The notes: generated by a model from the sequence alone, not told the origin. DNA of 39,528 nucleotides from Caldilineaceae bacterium (GCA_022823185.1 JAJDXQ010000023.1:1-39528); one strand, 5' to 3'. Shown: positions 21,326 to 30,880, counted from the stretch's first letter. Numbers and translations are program-made.

Positions 21326-23598
21326 CCACAACAGCCGCGGCAGAGCACAGTGTCAACGGGGACACCGGCTCGCGCCGCTTCTCCATCCTCGCCGGGCGCG
21401 ACATCAACCGCGAAACCTACGTCGAGGAGTGGGCCGAAGCCGGGCTGACCGTCGCGGACAGCCCCTATGACCCGCAGCCGTCGCTGCGTATCGTCGACGG
21501 CGAGGTCGTGGAGATGGACGGCAAAGAGCGGGCCGATTTCGACGCGCTCGACCGCTTCATCGCCGATCACGCCCTCGACCTGGCCGCGGCCGAAGAGGCG
21601 ATGACGGCCCCCTCGCACCAGATCGCGCGCATGCTGGTCGACATCAACGTGCCGCAGTCCACTATCCGGCGGCTGGCTGACGGCTGCACGCCGGCCAAAC
21701 TGTGCGAGATCGTGCGCCACATGAACGTGCTGGAGATGATGATGGGCCTGGGCAAGATGCGGGTGCGCAAGACCCCGGCCAACCAGGCCCACGTCACCAA
21801 CTGGCGCGAGAACCCGGCCCTGCTGGCCGCGGACGCGGCCGAAGCCGCGCTGCGCGGCTTTGCCGAGATCGAGACGACGGTGCGCGTCGCGCGCGCCGCG
21901 CCGCTCAACGCTCTCGCCATCCTCGTCGGGTCGCAGACCGGGCGCGGGGGCGTGCTGACCCAGTGCGCGGTGGAGGAGGCTTTTGGGCTGCGCCTGGGAA
22001 TTAAAGGGCTGACCTCTTACGCCGAGACGCTCTCGGTTTACGGCACCGAACGCTCCTTTGTCGACGGCGACGACACACCCTGGTCGAAGGCTTTCCTGGC
22101 CTCCGCTTACGCCAGCCGCGGCATCAAGATTCGCTTCACCTCCGGCACCGGCTCGGAGGCGCTGATGGGCTACGCGGAGCAGTGCTCGATGCTCTATTTG
22201 GAGGCCCGCTGCCTGCTGGTGACGAAGGGAGCCGGCAGCCAGGGCGTGCAGAACGGCTCCATCTCCTGCATCGCCCTGCCGGAGGCGCTGCCCGGCGGCG
22301 TGCGCGGCGTGCTGGCCGAGAACCTGCTGGCGTCGATGCTGGGGCTGGAATGCGCGTCGGGCAACGATGCGCTCGCCTCCCACTCTGCGCTGCGCAAGAC
22401 GGCCAAGCTGATGCTGCAGATGATCCCCGGCACCGATTTCATCTGTTCCGGCTACAGCGCCATTCCCAAGCAGGACAACATGTTCGGCGGCGGCAACTTC
22501 GACGCCGAGGACTTCGACGACTGGACCGTCATCCAGCGCGATATGCAGGTGAACGGCGGCACCCGCCCGGTGCGCGAGGCCGACGCGGTGGCGGCCCGCC
22601 GGCAGGCCGCGCAGGCGCTGCAGGCGATCTACGCGGCGCTGGATTTTCCGCCGATCGGAGACGAGGAGGTGGAGGCGGCCGCTCTCGCCCACAGCAGCGA
22701 GGATATGCCGGAGCGCGACATGGTGGCCGACCTGGCCGCGGCCGACCGCTTCCTGGAGGGCACAGCCAACCTGTCCGATGTGGTGCGTGCGCTGCACCGC
22801 GGCGGCTTTGAGCAGGCGGCCGCCAACCTGCTCGAGATGGGCCGTCAGCGGGTGGCGGGGGACTATCTGCAGCCGTCGGCGATCTTTGCCGACGGTTTCG
22901 ATGTGATCAGCGCCATCAACGACCGCAATGACTACACCGGACCCGGCACCGGCTACCGCCTCGAAGGGGAGACCTGGGACGCGCTCCAGCGCATTCCCCA
23001 GCAGAAATCGCCGCGCGACTTTATCGACGCGCAGGTGGGGGAGCCGCTGCCCAATCTGGCCGAGATCAACACGGCCAAGGTGGGTGCCACCGCCAATGAA
23101 ATCGTGGTCGCGGTGGGGCCGGCCTATGGCCGCTCGCTGGTGAAGACGATCGGCGAACTGGACCATGAAGAGGTGCTGGAAGCCCTGCTCACCGGTGTGG
23201 CGGAGGAGGCGTTCTACGGCCGCGTGGTGCGGGTCTATCACAGCGCCGACTGCGCCGCGATCGGCCACGCGGGCGCGCGTCTGAGCGGCTCCGGCATCGC
23301 CGTCGGCCTGCAGAGCCGCGGCACGACCGTCATCCAGAAACGGGGGCTGGCGCCGCTGAACAACCTGGAGTTGTTCCCGCAGTCGCCCAGCCTGACGCTG
23401 GAGATCTACCAGGCGATCGGGCGCAACGCGGCCCGCTATGCCAAGGGGCTCAGCCCTCTGCCCGTCGGCGTGAAGGTCGACAACGGCGCCCGCCTGCGGC
23501 TGATCGTCAAGACGGCCCTGCTGCACCGCCGCGAGATCGAAGACATACGGGAGAAGGCGCCCCAGGAGCTCTACTTCCGCTGGGAGCCGGAGGTGTAA
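21322..23598 (+). CDS. Fused large + medium subunit of B12-dependent diol/glycerol dehydratase
   Basis: A 758-residue protein. Residues about 20-565 match the large subunit of adenosylcobalamin diol dehydratase and about 573-758 match the medium subunit (GEPLPNLAEINTAKVGATAN, then ADCAAIGHAGARLSGSGI). The active-site residues of the Klebsiella large subunit all recur with a constant offset of 13: H156, E183, E234, Q309, D348 and S375 (for H143, E170, E221, Q296, D335, S362), so the enzyme should turn 1,2-diols or glycerol into aldehydes. The natural enzymes are usually three separate chains. The small subunit gene follows after 68 bases. No reactivase (DdrA/DdrB) and no microcompartment shell gene is nearby. 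A 4-base overlap joins it to the VOC gene. Confidence 0.93.
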   Translation: MTTTAAAEHSVNGDTGSRRFSILAGRDINRETYVEEWAEAGLTVADSPYDPQPSLRIVDGEVVEMDGKERADFDALDRFIADHALDLAAAEEAMTAPSHQIARMLVDINVPQSTIRRLADGCTPAKLCEIVRHMNVLEMMMGLGKMRVRKTPANQAHVTNWRENPALLAADAAEAALRGFAEIETTVRVARAAPLNALAILVGSQTGRGGVLTQCAVEEAFGLRLGIKGLTSYAETLSVYGTERSFVDGDDTPWSKAFLASAYASRGIKIRFTSGTGSEALMGYAEQCSMLYLEARCLLVTKGAGSQGVQNGSISCIALPEALPGGVRGVLAENLLASMLGLECASGNDALASHSALRKTAKLMLQMIPGTDFICSGYSAIPKQDNMFGGGNFDAEDFDDWTVIQRDMQVNGGTRPVREADAVAARRQAAQALQAIYAALDFPPIGDEEVEAAALAHSSEDMPERDMVADLAAADRFLEGTANLSDVVRALHRGGFEQAAANLLEMGRQRVAGDYLQPSAIFADGFDVISAINDRNDYTGPGTGYRLEGETWDALQRIPQQKSPRDFIDAQVGEPLPNLAEINTAKVGATANEIVVAVGPAYGRSLVKTIGELDHEEVLEALLTGVAEEAFYGRVVRVYHSADCAAIGHAGARLSGSGIAVGLQSRGTTVIQKRGLAPLNNLELFPQSPSLTLEIYQAIGRNAARYAKGLSPLPVGVKVDNGARLRLIVKTALLHRREIEDIREKAPQELYFRWEPEV

Positions 23599-23666
23599 CG
23601 GCGAGGAGAGAGGGGAGAGGAGTGAGGGAACTGCTCTGTCCTCGACCTGGAGCGCAAGGGAGCAGG

Positions 23667-24116
23667 ATGATGACAGACGACGGAAAAGAGAAGAGAGAAA
23701 ACACCTCGAACGGGGCGTATCCGCTCTATGGTAACCGGGGCGATACGCTCAGCGCGGCCAGTGGGCGGCCTTTGCGCGATCTGTCGTTGCAGAAGACGCT
23801 GACGGAAGATATCTCCTCGGAGGACTACAGCATCAGCGCGGAGACGCTGCGCGCCCAGGCCCGGATCGCCCGCGACGCCGGTTACCCGCAACTGGCGCAG
23901 AACCTGGAACGCGCCTCCGAGCTGACCGCCGTGCCCAACGAGACGCTCCTGGAGATGTACGAGATGCTGCGGCCCGGACGCTGCAGCTTTGAGGAGTACG
24001 AGGCGCTGGCGCAGCGCCTGCGCGAAGAGTTCAACGCGGCAGCCACGGCCGCCTTTGTCGAGGAGGCCGCCGCCGTCTACCGGGAACGCGGCCTGCTGCG
24101 CCGGGAGCTGGAGTGA
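23667..24116 (+). CDS. Diol/glycerol dehydratase small subunit
   Basis: A 149-residue small subunit. After a disordered, charged N-terminus (1-25), the family pattern begins with YPLYGNRGDTLSAASGRPLR then DLSLQKTLTEDIS, and continues through ISAETLRAQARIARDAGYPQ with the helices LARNLERASEL-like (AQNLERASEL) and LRPGRCSFEEYEALAQRL. It joins the fused large/medium chain to make the full enzyme. The ATG at 23667 (ATGATG) has AAGGGAG upstream; a longer GTG start at 23622 lacks support. The spacing of 68 bases fits an operon. Confidence 0.88.
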   Translation: MMTDDGKEKRENTSNGAYPLYGNRGDTLSAASGRPLRDLSLQKTLTEDISSEDYSISAETLRAQARIARDAGYPQLAQNLERASELTAVPNETLLEMYEMLRPGRCSFEEYEALAQRLREEFNAAATAAFVEEAAAVYRERGLLRRELE

Positions 24117-24206
24117 TTGTAGGGCAGTTTTTAGTAGTCGGTTTTTCGTTTTTAGTGGCGGCGCCAGAGTCTTGAAGGATAAGTATATTTGAGGGCCGAT
24201 CGCCGG

Positions 24207-26012
24207 ATGTCCACGACCATGTCCACCAACCACGAACAGCCGGGCTTCTTGTCCGGCCTCTGGCATATATTGGGCGGCCAGCGCAAATTTGTTGTCCTCT
24301 CCGTCCTCAGCGGGCTGCTCTTCTCCGCGACGAGCCTTGTCCCGCCGCTGCTTGTGCGCCGCCTGATCTTGTGGATCACCGAGGGCGGCGGCTCCACCTC
24401 CGGCCTGCTGGCGATGACCGCCGTGTTGGCGATTGTCTATGCGCTGCGCGGTGTCGGCCGTTACTTTTACGGCCAGTTCTCCCATGTGGCCGCTTACGGC
24501 GTCACCACCAGCCTGATGGCGCGCGTCTACCGCCATCTGCAGCAGCTCTCCCACAGCTTCTACAACCGCCAGCGCACCGGCGCTTTGATCGTGCGCTCCA
24601 TCAACGACATCGAAACCCTGGAGGACTTCGTCGCCCACGGCGTGCCCGAACTGGTGATGGCCACCGTCATACCCATCGCCATGTGGTGTGTCCTTCTCTG
24701 GATTCATCCCTTGCTGGCCCTGCTCGTCGTGCTGCCGCTGCCGGTTGGCGGCTATGTCATCTATCGCTTCACCAGGCAGATCCGCGGTATATGGCGCCAG
24801 GTGCGGGCCGGCATCTCCGAACTGGTGGCCCAGGTACAGGACAGCTTTTCCGGCATCACCGAGATCAAGTCCTTTGGCCGGGAAAAGTCGCAGGCGGACC
24901 AGGTCGCGCATTCGGCTGCCGACTACCGGGACAGGATATGCGCGGCCACCAGGATCTCGCTGCTGCCCTCGTCCATCGTTGAGTTTTCGGGCGGCTTGGG
25001 CGTGATCGTAGCCGTGTGGGTGGGCGGCAGCCTTGCCCTGGACGAAACACTGACAGTCGCGGATCTCTTCGTCTTCATCGCCTACCTGGTCTATATCTAC
25101 CAACCATTTCTCAAGCTGGCCGACATCAGCGACACCCTGCACCGGGCCGGCGCCAGCCAGGAGCGCATCTTCGAACTGCTGGCCGTGCAGCCGGAGATCA
25201 GCAGTCCGCCCGATGCGGTCAAGCCGCGCATTTCCCGCTGGGACGTTGCCTTCCACAATGTCTCCTTTGGCTATCAGTCGGAAGAGGTTGTGCTGAACGA
25301 TATCGATTTCAAGATCGGCGCCGGCGAAATGGTGGCGCTGGTGGGGGCGACCGGCGCCGGCAAAACGACGGTCAGCCGTCTCATACCCCGCTTCTACGAT
25401 CCCCAGGAGGGGCAGGTCTGTGTCGGCGGCCACGACCTGCGCAGCCTCGATCTGGAGTTCCTGCGCGCCAATGTGGCCTCGGTCATGCAGGATATCTTCC
25501 TGTTTCATGGGACTGTGCGCCAGAATATCGCCTTCGGACGCCCCGACGCGACCGTCGATGAGATCGTGCAGGCGGCGCAGGCAGCCAACGCGCACGAGTT
25601 CATCGTCGAGCTGCCCGACGGTTACAACACCTTGATCGGGGAGCGCGGCGTGCGCCTGTCCGGCGGCCAGAAGCAGCGCATCTCGATCGCGCGCGCGTTG
25701 CTGAAAGACGCGCCGATCCTGATCCTGGACGAGGCCACCTCCTCGGTTGACACCGAGACCGAGTGGCTGATCCAGCAGGCGCTCAACCGGCTCACCCGCA
25801 ACCGCACCACGCTGGTGATCGCCCACCGTCTTTCGACCATCCGCCACGCCGACAAGATCGTCGTAATGGACCATGGGCGCGTCATCGAGACCGGCGCCCA
25901 CGACGAACTGATGGCGCGCGGCGGACGGTACGCCAAGATGGTTGAGACGCAGAGTCTGGCCCGCTCCTGGGAACTGAGCCGGCAGCCGGAACTGCAGCCG
26001 GTCAGCGGCTAG
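24207..26012 (+). CDS. ABC transporter, fused permease/ATPase (half-type exporter)
   Basis: A 601-residue type IV ABC half-transporter working as a dimer. Six helices fill about residues 28-310. The ATPase shows Walker A GATGAGKTT (380-388), the Q-loop region VMQDIFLFHGTVRQNI (426-441), signature LSGGQ (484-488), Walker B ILILDEAT (504-511) and the switch H540. The order and lengths are typical of lipid/drug/peptide exporters of the MdlB/MsbA type. The ATG at 24207 is used; GAGGG lies about 11 bases upstream, and a TTG at 24189 would add 6 residues. An exporter normally pairs with a second half; no partner is beside it, so it may be a homodimer. The 90-base gap before it is T-rich, without a clear promoter. 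Confidence 0.93.
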   Translation: MSTTMSTNHEQPGFLSGLWHILGGQRKFVVLSVLSGLLFSATSLVPPLLVRRLILWITEGGGSTSGLLAMTAVLAIVYALRGVGRYFYGQFSHVAAYGVTTSLMARVYRHLQQLSHSFYNRQRTGALIVRSINDIETLEDFVAHGVPELVMATVIPIAMWCVLLWIHPLLALLVVLPLPVGGYVIYRFTRQIRGIWRQVRAGISELVAQVQDSFSGITEIKSFGREKSQADQVAHSAADYRDRICAATRISLLPSSIVEFSGGLGVIVAVWVGGSLALDETLTVADLFVFIAYLVYIYQPFLKLADISDTLHRAGASQERIFELLAVQPEISSPPDAVKPRISRWDVAFHNVSFGYQSEEVVLNDIDFKIGAGEMVALVGATGAGKTTVSRLIPRFYDPQEGQVCVGGHDLRSLDLEFLRANVASVMQDIFLFHGTVRQNIAFGRPDATVDEIVQAAQAANAHEFIVELPDGYNTLIGERGVRLSGGQKQRISIARALLKDAPILILDEATSSVDTETEWLIQQALNRLTRNRTTLVIAHRLSTIRHADKIVVMDHGRVIETGAHDELMARGGRYAKMVETQSLARSWELSRQPELQPVSG

Positions 26013-26081
26013 CGGACCGCGCTCGTTTGACTGCGAAGGTTTGAGAACCAACATTCGGAAAGATCAAGAGGAGAGGTGGCC

Positions 26082-27113
26082 ATGGGATCCGCACTGGAAG
26101 ACAAACTGGAATTGGCGTTGACCGGCCTCAACCGCGTTCGCCTGGGGGAGGTGAATACGCCGCTGGAGCATCTGCCCCGCTTCAGCGCTGCCCTGGGCGG
26201 GCCGCAAGTCTACATTAAACGGGATGACCTGACCGGGCTTGCGTTCGGCGGCAACAAGACACGCATGCTTGAATACAGCCTGGCGGTCGGGGTGGCGCGC
26301 GGGGCGGATACCATCGTCTACGGCGCGGCCGTGCAGTCCAACTACTGCCGGCAGCTGGCCGCAGCCTGCGCCAAGCTGGGCATCACGCTGCATCTGATCC
26401 TGCGGTCCGAGCGGGAGATCGACAAGACCGCGATCACCGGCAACAACCTGCTGCAACGGCTGTTTGGCGCGCATGTGACGGTGATGTCAGACAATGACCG
26501 CGAGAGCCAGCAGGAGATGATCGCGGCCAAGGCCGAGGCGCTGCGCGCGGCCGGTCACAACGTATACGTTCCCCGCCAGGCCGATACCATCGATCTGGAT
26601 GTGATCGCCTACGCCCAGTCCGCGCTTGAAGTGGCGCGCCAGTGCCGCGAGCAGGAGATCGACCCGCAGCGCATGTACGTCTGCGCGGCCGACACCACCC
26701 AGGCCGGGCTGGTTCTCGGGCTGAAGGCGGTGGGCAGCCCCATGCTGGTGAAGGGGATCAATCCGTCTTCCAAGAACGGCAACGAAGCGCGCATGGCCGG
26801 GATGGCGAACCAGGCCGCCGAGCGGCTGGACCTGGACGTGACCCTGACCGCGGCCGACTTCGACAATGACGACTCCTTCGTCGGCGAGCGCTACGGCATC
26901 CCCACGCCGGAGGGGCTGGCCGCTCTCCGTTTGCTCGCCCAGACTGAGGGGGTCCTCACCGACCCGGTCTACACCAGTAAGGCGCTGGCCGGGCTGGCGG
27001 CCCATATACGCAGCGGGGCACTGCCGGCGCAGGATCCGGTCGTCTTCGTTCATACCGGCGGCACGCCGGCTCTCTTCGGCTACACGGACGAGATGGTGGC
27101 TGCTTTGCAGTGA
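26082..27113 (+). CDS. D-cysteine desulfhydrase / ACC deaminase family PLP enzyme
   Basis: A 343-residue fold-type II PLP enzyme. NTPLEHLPRFSAALGG (25-40) and YIKRDDLTGLAFGGNKTRML (44-63) carry the Schiff-base lysine K59. GAAVQSNYCRQLAAACAKLG is the substrate-binding motif seen in both D-cysteine desulfhydrase (pyruvate, ammonia and H2S from D-cysteine) and ACC deaminase. FVHTGGTPALFGY near the end holds the PLP phosphate/serine-type region. Which of the two reactions it performs is not decided by these motifs. GAGGAGAGG lies just before the ATG. Its place next to a pyruvate-producing sugar-acid region is only suggestive. Confidence 0.88.
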   Translation: MGSALEDKLELALTGLNRVRLGEVNTPLEHLPRFSAALGGPQVYIKRDDLTGLAFGGNKTRMLEYSLAVGVARGADTIVYGAAVQSNYCRQLAAACAKLGITLHLILRSEREIDKTAITGNNLLQRLFGAHVTVMSDNDRESQQEMIAAKAEALRAAGHNVYVPRQADTIDLDVIAYAQSALEVARQCREQEIDPQRMYVCAADTTQAGLVLGLKAVGSPMLVKGINPSSKNGNEARMAGMANQAAERLDLDVTLTAADFDNDDSFVGERYGIPTPEGLAALRLLAQTEGVLTDPVYTSKALAGLAAHIRSGALPAQDPVVFVHTGGTPALFGYTDEMVAALQ

Positions 27114-27229
27114 TGTAAACGCGGAGAGTCCGGGAGATTCGTCGCAGCGGGGTGAAAATCTGCGTCCACACCCCACAGCCGCCTCTCCCTGACGACGGTG
27201 GCGAACGGGCCGGAGGGGAGGCAAAGCGT

Positions 27230-28693
27230 GTGAACGCCGCCAATCCAGTTTTGGCTCAACCGAATGAAAAGAGCGCCCTGACTCTGCTCTTCATGTCCCT
27301 GGAAGACGCCCACGAACCGCGCGGCCGGCTGCTTACGGGCGGCTGCCGGCTCGTTCGCGATGACAGCCCTCCGGCAGGGCTGGAAGAGGACCTGAACGAA
27401 TTCGCCCAGGACCTGGCGCTCACCAGCCTCCAGGAGGCCGACGGCTCGATCCACGTCTGGTACAGTCTGCGGCGCAGCCCCGAACGGTTTCTCGTCGACC
27501 GCCTGAGCGCCGAACAGGCCAGCGCACGCAGCCATTCCGAGAGCGATAAAACGTTCAGCATAACGCGGCCGGGGTGGAATCCCTCCAGGCTGAAGTGGCA
27601 GGTCTGCTATGCCCGCACCCGAGATGGCATCCACTTCGAACGGCCGGACCTGGGCATCGTCCCGGACGCCCAGTCGCCCAATGTGGTGATCGACAATGGC
27701 GGCATCTTTTCGGTGATGCGGAACGACGAGGCGACCGATCCCAATCGCCGCTACGCCATGATCCACACGGGCTGGGGACCCGAGCACCCCGAAGGACCGT
27801 TGCCGGGGCAGCATCCGGTCCACAACGCCGGCGCAGCCTTTTCGCCGGATGGTCTGCACTGGCAGGAGTGGGATGGCAACCCGGCCTTCCGCGACGGCAA
27901 CGACGCCTTTTCGGCCGTCTATGACCCGCGCAGCAGGAAATACCTTTGCTACCAGGCCGTAAAGCGGCCATTTCCGGCGGCGCTTCCGGACAACATCGGG
28001 CCGAGCCAGCGCCGCGTGCTGGCGATCCGCAGCAGTGAAGACGGCGCCCACTGGTCGCGCCTGGAGAACTTCATCGAACCGGATGCGGATGATCCGCCGG
28101 ATCTCGAGCTCTACATGTTTACCGTGTTCGCCTACCGTGATCGCTTTGTGGGCCTTATGCGCAACTATGCCCGCAGCCCGCTCATGATCGGCGAACACGG
28201 GCCTCATATCTCCTATGAATGGTGGGTGAGCCACGATGGGCGGCGCTGGCAGCGCCCTGCGCGCGAGATGCACGTAGGCGTGTTCACCACCTGCACGCCC
28301 TTTGTCGTCGATGGCCGCCTGTGCTTCCTCGAGTACAACACGATGCGGCGCTACAGCACGCCGATCGACCGCATAACCTGGGTGGGATCGCAGTCGAACG
28401 CCGAATTTTCGTCACGCCTGTTCGAGGCGCCGCAACGCCCGCTGACGGTCAACCTGCAGAGCGGCACAGGCACGCTGCTACCGGATCAGGCCTACGTGAT
28501 GGTGGAGGTACGGCAACCGGACGGTCAAGCCATCGAGGGCTATGAACGCGAGAAGTGTGTCCTCAGCGACGTGGATGGCGCCAGGCTGCCGCTGCGGTGG
28601 GGCGGGAAGGACACGACGGGCCTGGCCGGACGTGACGTGTCCTTGCGCTTCTACCTGCGCGACGCGCGCATCTACGCTGTGAATGAGTCTTGA
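27230..28693 (+). CDS. Beta-propeller glycosidase-like protein (GH32/GH43-clan-like)
   Basis: A 487-residue cytosolic protein that looks like a five-bladed propeller. At least four Asp-box-like repeats of the form S/T-x-D-G-x-x-W/F are seen: TRDGIHF (near 130), SPDGLHW (near 204), SEDGAHW (near 268) and SHDGRRW (near 333). Between blades are acidic stretches such as DNGGIFSV and DAFSAVYDPRSRK, typical of GH32/GH43/sialidase-type folds. The exact family and catalytic acids cannot be named. The GTG at 27230 is chosen because GGAGGGGAGG lies just before it; a longer start at 27152 is possible. It lacks a signal peptide. It converges on the GH67-like gene and likely acts on imported sugars. Confidence 0.72.
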   Translation: MNAANPVLAQPNEKSALTLLFMSLEDAHEPRGRLLTGGCRLVRDDSPPAGLEEDLNEFAQDLALTSLQEADGSIHVWYSLRRSPERFLVDRLSAEQASARSHSESDKTFSITRPGWNPSRLKWQVCYARTRDGIHFERPDLGIVPDAQSPNVVIDNGGIFSVMRNDEATDPNRRYAMIHTGWGPEHPEGPLPGQHPVHNAGAAFSPDGLHWQEWDGNPAFRDGNDAFSAVYDPRSRKYLCYQAVKRPFPAALPDNIGPSQRRVLAIRSSEDGAHWSRLENFIEPDADDPPDLELYMFTVFAYRDRFVGLMRNYARSPLMIGEHGPHISYEWWVSHDGRRWQRPAREMHVGVFTTCTPFVVDGRLCFLEYNTMRRYSTPIDRITWVGSQSNAEFSSRLFEAPQRPLTVNLQSGTGTLLPDQAYVMVEVRQPDGQAIEGYEREKCVLSDVDGARLPLRWGGKDTTGLAGRDVSLRFYLRDARIYAVNES

Positions 28694-28694
28694 T

Positions 28695-28725
28695 GCATTG
28701 ACAGCCGCTCGGTGCCTGTCAATGC
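28695..28725 (+). terminator. Hairpin after the propeller gene
   Basis: GCATTGACAG (28695-28704) and CTGTCAATGC (28716-28725) form a perfect 10-bp stem with an 11-base loop, starting 1 base after the stop codon. No T-run follows, so it may work as a bidirectional or Rho-assisted end between the converging transcripts. Confidence 0.6.
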
Positions 28726-28780
28726 CGCCGCCGACTGTGTCAACGAATGGCGCCGGTTGCTCGAATCCGATCCCGTGAAG

Positions 28781-28807
28781 GGCGGCCCGGTCTTCAAACC
28801 GGCCGCC
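28781..28807 (-). terminator. GC-rich hairpin after the GH67-like gene
   Basis: GGCGGCCCGGT (28781-28791) and ACCGGCCGCC (28798-28807) form a stem of about 10 bp with one bulged C and a 6-base loop. It lies 19 bases beyond the stop of the leftward GH67-like gene. There is little T after it on that strand. It is the likely end of the leftward sugar operon. Confidence 0.55.
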
Positions 28808-28825
28808 GAGCGCCTCTTTGAAACT

Positions 28826-30880
28826 TCATTCCGCCTGTCTCTTCGTCGCTCCACCGGTGAAGAACGGGCCGGGCGTCTCGCCCCGCAACAGCTTCTCCAG
28901 GTCGTCCAGGAACTCCAGATAGGTGCCCTGCCAGCCGAAATGATCCCAGAACCAGCCGTCATACGGTGAACCAGCGGTGGCCTCGCCCTTCGGGACGTCG
29001 GCGTAGCGCGCGCGCATTGCCTCGATCTGGGCCGCCTCCAGCCGCCCCAGTTTGTAGTCCAGATACAGCCCGAAACAGTCCACAAAGATGCGCACGTCGT
29101 TTACGTTGGCTTCGAGCAACCCGGCGACGTGGGCAAAGGATGCCGGGTCAATCTTGCCTTCCAGTTGCTGCCACGCTGCCAGCACGCCTTGCATATGGCC
29201 GGTGGCCGCGCGCTTCTCCGCCATCAACTCGGCGGCGTAGGCGTCGGTCAATGGCATCCGGTTGAAGATGAGCTGGTAGCGCGGGTCGTTGCGCAGCGCC
29301 TCGCGCTGCGCCTCAGGATAGGCGTCGAGCGGCATTTCCAGTCCGAGGACGTCCTCGCCGACCCGGTCCATCCCTGGATGCAAGAGATCCGTCCACACGC
29401 GCCACGGTCCATTGAGCCGTGTATCAAGGTAGTCGTAGCGAGCAATATAACTGTGACACTGGGTAAAGGCGCTGCGGCTGAACAGCGCGCCGATGGTGGC
29501 GGGATAGGTTTCGCGCAGGCCAGGCAGGAACGCCGCCGCATCCGCCCCGTACTCCATCGTCAGCCATTCGCGCAGGATGTCGTCCGGGGCGAGGTAGGGG
29601 TTCCAGCACAGTTTGCCGTAGGTGTGCCAGTTGGAGAGGTTGAGCGGATGGTCTACGTACTGGGGATGTACGGCCATGTTGGCGTCACATCCCTCGTATC
29701 CCTTGTCTGCCGCGGTGCGAAAGTCCTCCTGCCAGCGGTGCGCCATCGAGCACGGCAGAAAGTTCATGCCGGCCGAATCGCCCACCAGCGCGACCTGAAG
29801 CACATAGGGTGAACGTTCTCCGGGCCGATTGCCGGAATGGTTCCAGATCGGGTGAGGCGGATAAGGTGGGCGGTGGTCCCAGTAGTTGTGGCAGTGTGCG
29901 ATCCACACGTTTTCGGGAAGGTCATCCCCCCAGTCGCCGTACATTTCCGCCTCCGCTCTGGCATGGGCGGCCTGGTCGGCGCCGGTGAGCCACAACAGAT
30001 CGCCGCCGAGGGTGGCGACGGCGTCGCTGACCACGCGAATGCCCGCCAGAACACGCTCGCGCAGGGGCGTCGCAGCGCAGCGGTCGCAATCGTCTTCGTG
30101 AGGGCCGGGCGCCTCTTCGCCCGCGCCTCTCAGCCTGAAATTGCGCACCGTCGGCATGGTGACGGCCATACGCGCCACAAAGTCCTGCCACTGCTCACGG
30201 ATATGATCCGAGTAGGGACACAGCGTCACATAGTGGCCATTTTCGTCGGGAGAGGCATAGTGGAGCGCCAAACATATTGAGACGCCAAAGCGATCCATAA
30301 ACTGCGCGAACCGCTCGACCGGCTCGGCGTGTGAGAGCCAGCGTTCGAACAACGACCCTCCCACCGCGTATTGAGAGAACAGGTTGAGGCTGTTGACGCG
30401 CATCGCCAGCAGCCGCCGGGCGAAATCCAGGTACTCCGGGATCTCCTCGGGCCGCAGCATTTTGTCATAGCTCAGAATGCTGTCGAACGGCAGACACCAG
30501 ACCATGCTGGAAGGCGTCTCCCACATGTCCAGGCTGCGCAGAGCAAAATGGGGGCCATCGGTCATCGTCATGATGGGTTGACCCAGACGGGCGCGGTCAA
30601 TGCACGCCTGCACACCATACAACACGCCGCGTCCATCGCCGCCCGTAATGTGCAGCGTTGTGGCGCTCTCCACTTCGATGCAGAAGTGCTCCGGCTCCAG
30701 GTCGGTCCCGTCTGTGCGCAACAGCGCTGTCACATCCCCCGCCTCTGCACCGATGGTCGGCTTCCTCGCCCCCAGTCTTTCGATCCAGCGTGCCAGTTCG
30801 ACGGCTGCGGTGCGCACGCGCGGGCCGGCGTCGTGCGCAAGTCGGATCGTATCAATCGTCCCAATCTGCATCTGTGCCAT
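28826..30880 (-). CDS. GH67-like glycoside hydrolase (alpha-glucuronidase-related)
   Basis: A 684-residue cytosolic protein. Its N-terminal alpha/beta part contains GDGRGVLYGVQACIDRA (80-96), as found before the barrel of GH67 and GH20 enzymes. The barrel opens with PEEIPEYLDFARRLLAMRVN. FRLRGAGEEAPGPHEDDCDR (about 245-265) resembles the acidic GH67 active-site loop, and GKLCWNPYLAPDDILREW (422-439) matches the GH67 segment that reads FGRLAWNP...EEW. Alpha-glucuronidases of this family remove 4-O-methyl-glucuronate from xylo-oligosaccharides inside the cell, which fits the ABC importer in the same operon. GH20-like or an unassigned family remains possible. It is the last gene of the leftward operon, 51 bases after the dehydrogenase gene. 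Confidence 0.62.
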   Translation of the reverse strand: MAQMQIGTIDTIRLAHDAGPRVRTAAVELARWIERLGARKPTIGAEAGDVTALLRTDGTDLEPEHFCIEVESATTLHITGGDGRGVLYGVQACIDRARLGQPIMTMTDGPHFALRSLDMWETPSSMVWCLPFDSILSYDKMLRPEEIPEYLDFARRLLAMRVNSLNLFSQYAVGGSLFERWLSHAEPVERFAQFMDRFGVSICLALHYASPDENGHYVTLCPYSDHIREQWQDFVARMAVTMPTVRNFRLRGAGEEAPGPHEDDCDRCAATPLRERVLAGIRVVSDAVATLGGDLLWLTGADQAAHARAEAEMYGDWGDDLPENVWIAHCHNYWDHRPPYPPHPIWNHSGNRPGERSPYVLQVALVGDSAGMNFLPCSMAHRWQEDFRTAADKGYEGCDANMAVHPQYVDHPLNLSNWHTYGKLCWNPYLAPDDILREWLTMEYGADAAAFLPGLRETYPATIGALFSRSAFTQCHSYIARYDYLDTRLNGPWRVWTDLLHPGMDRVGEDVLGLEMPLDAYPEAQREALRNDPRYQLIFNRMPLTDAYAAELMAEKRAATGHMQGVLAAWQQLEGKIDPASFAHVAGLLEANVNDVRIFVDCFGLYLDYKLGRLEAAQIEAMRARYADVPKGEATAGSPYDGWFWDHFGWQGTYLEFLDDLEKLLRGETPGPFFTGGATKRQAE

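Noticed and set aside
21283..23526. 747-codon open frame on the minus strand opposite the diol dehydratase gene
   Set aside because: The plus strand encodes a dehydratase with six matching active-site residues. The reverse frame is rich in H, R, Q and G with no fold-like pattern.
24117..24206. T-rich gap before the ABC exporter as a possible terminator
   Set aside because: T-runs are present but no stem of useful length precedes them.
23571..26054. 827-codon open frame on the minus strand opposite the small subunit and ABC exporter
   Set aside because: The plus strand has Walker A, signature and Walker B motifs. The reverse is a composition artefact.
28756..28775. GGTTGCTCGAATCC, resembling a tRNA T-arm
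   Set aside because: No acceptor stem, D-arm or anticodon arm can be folded around it.
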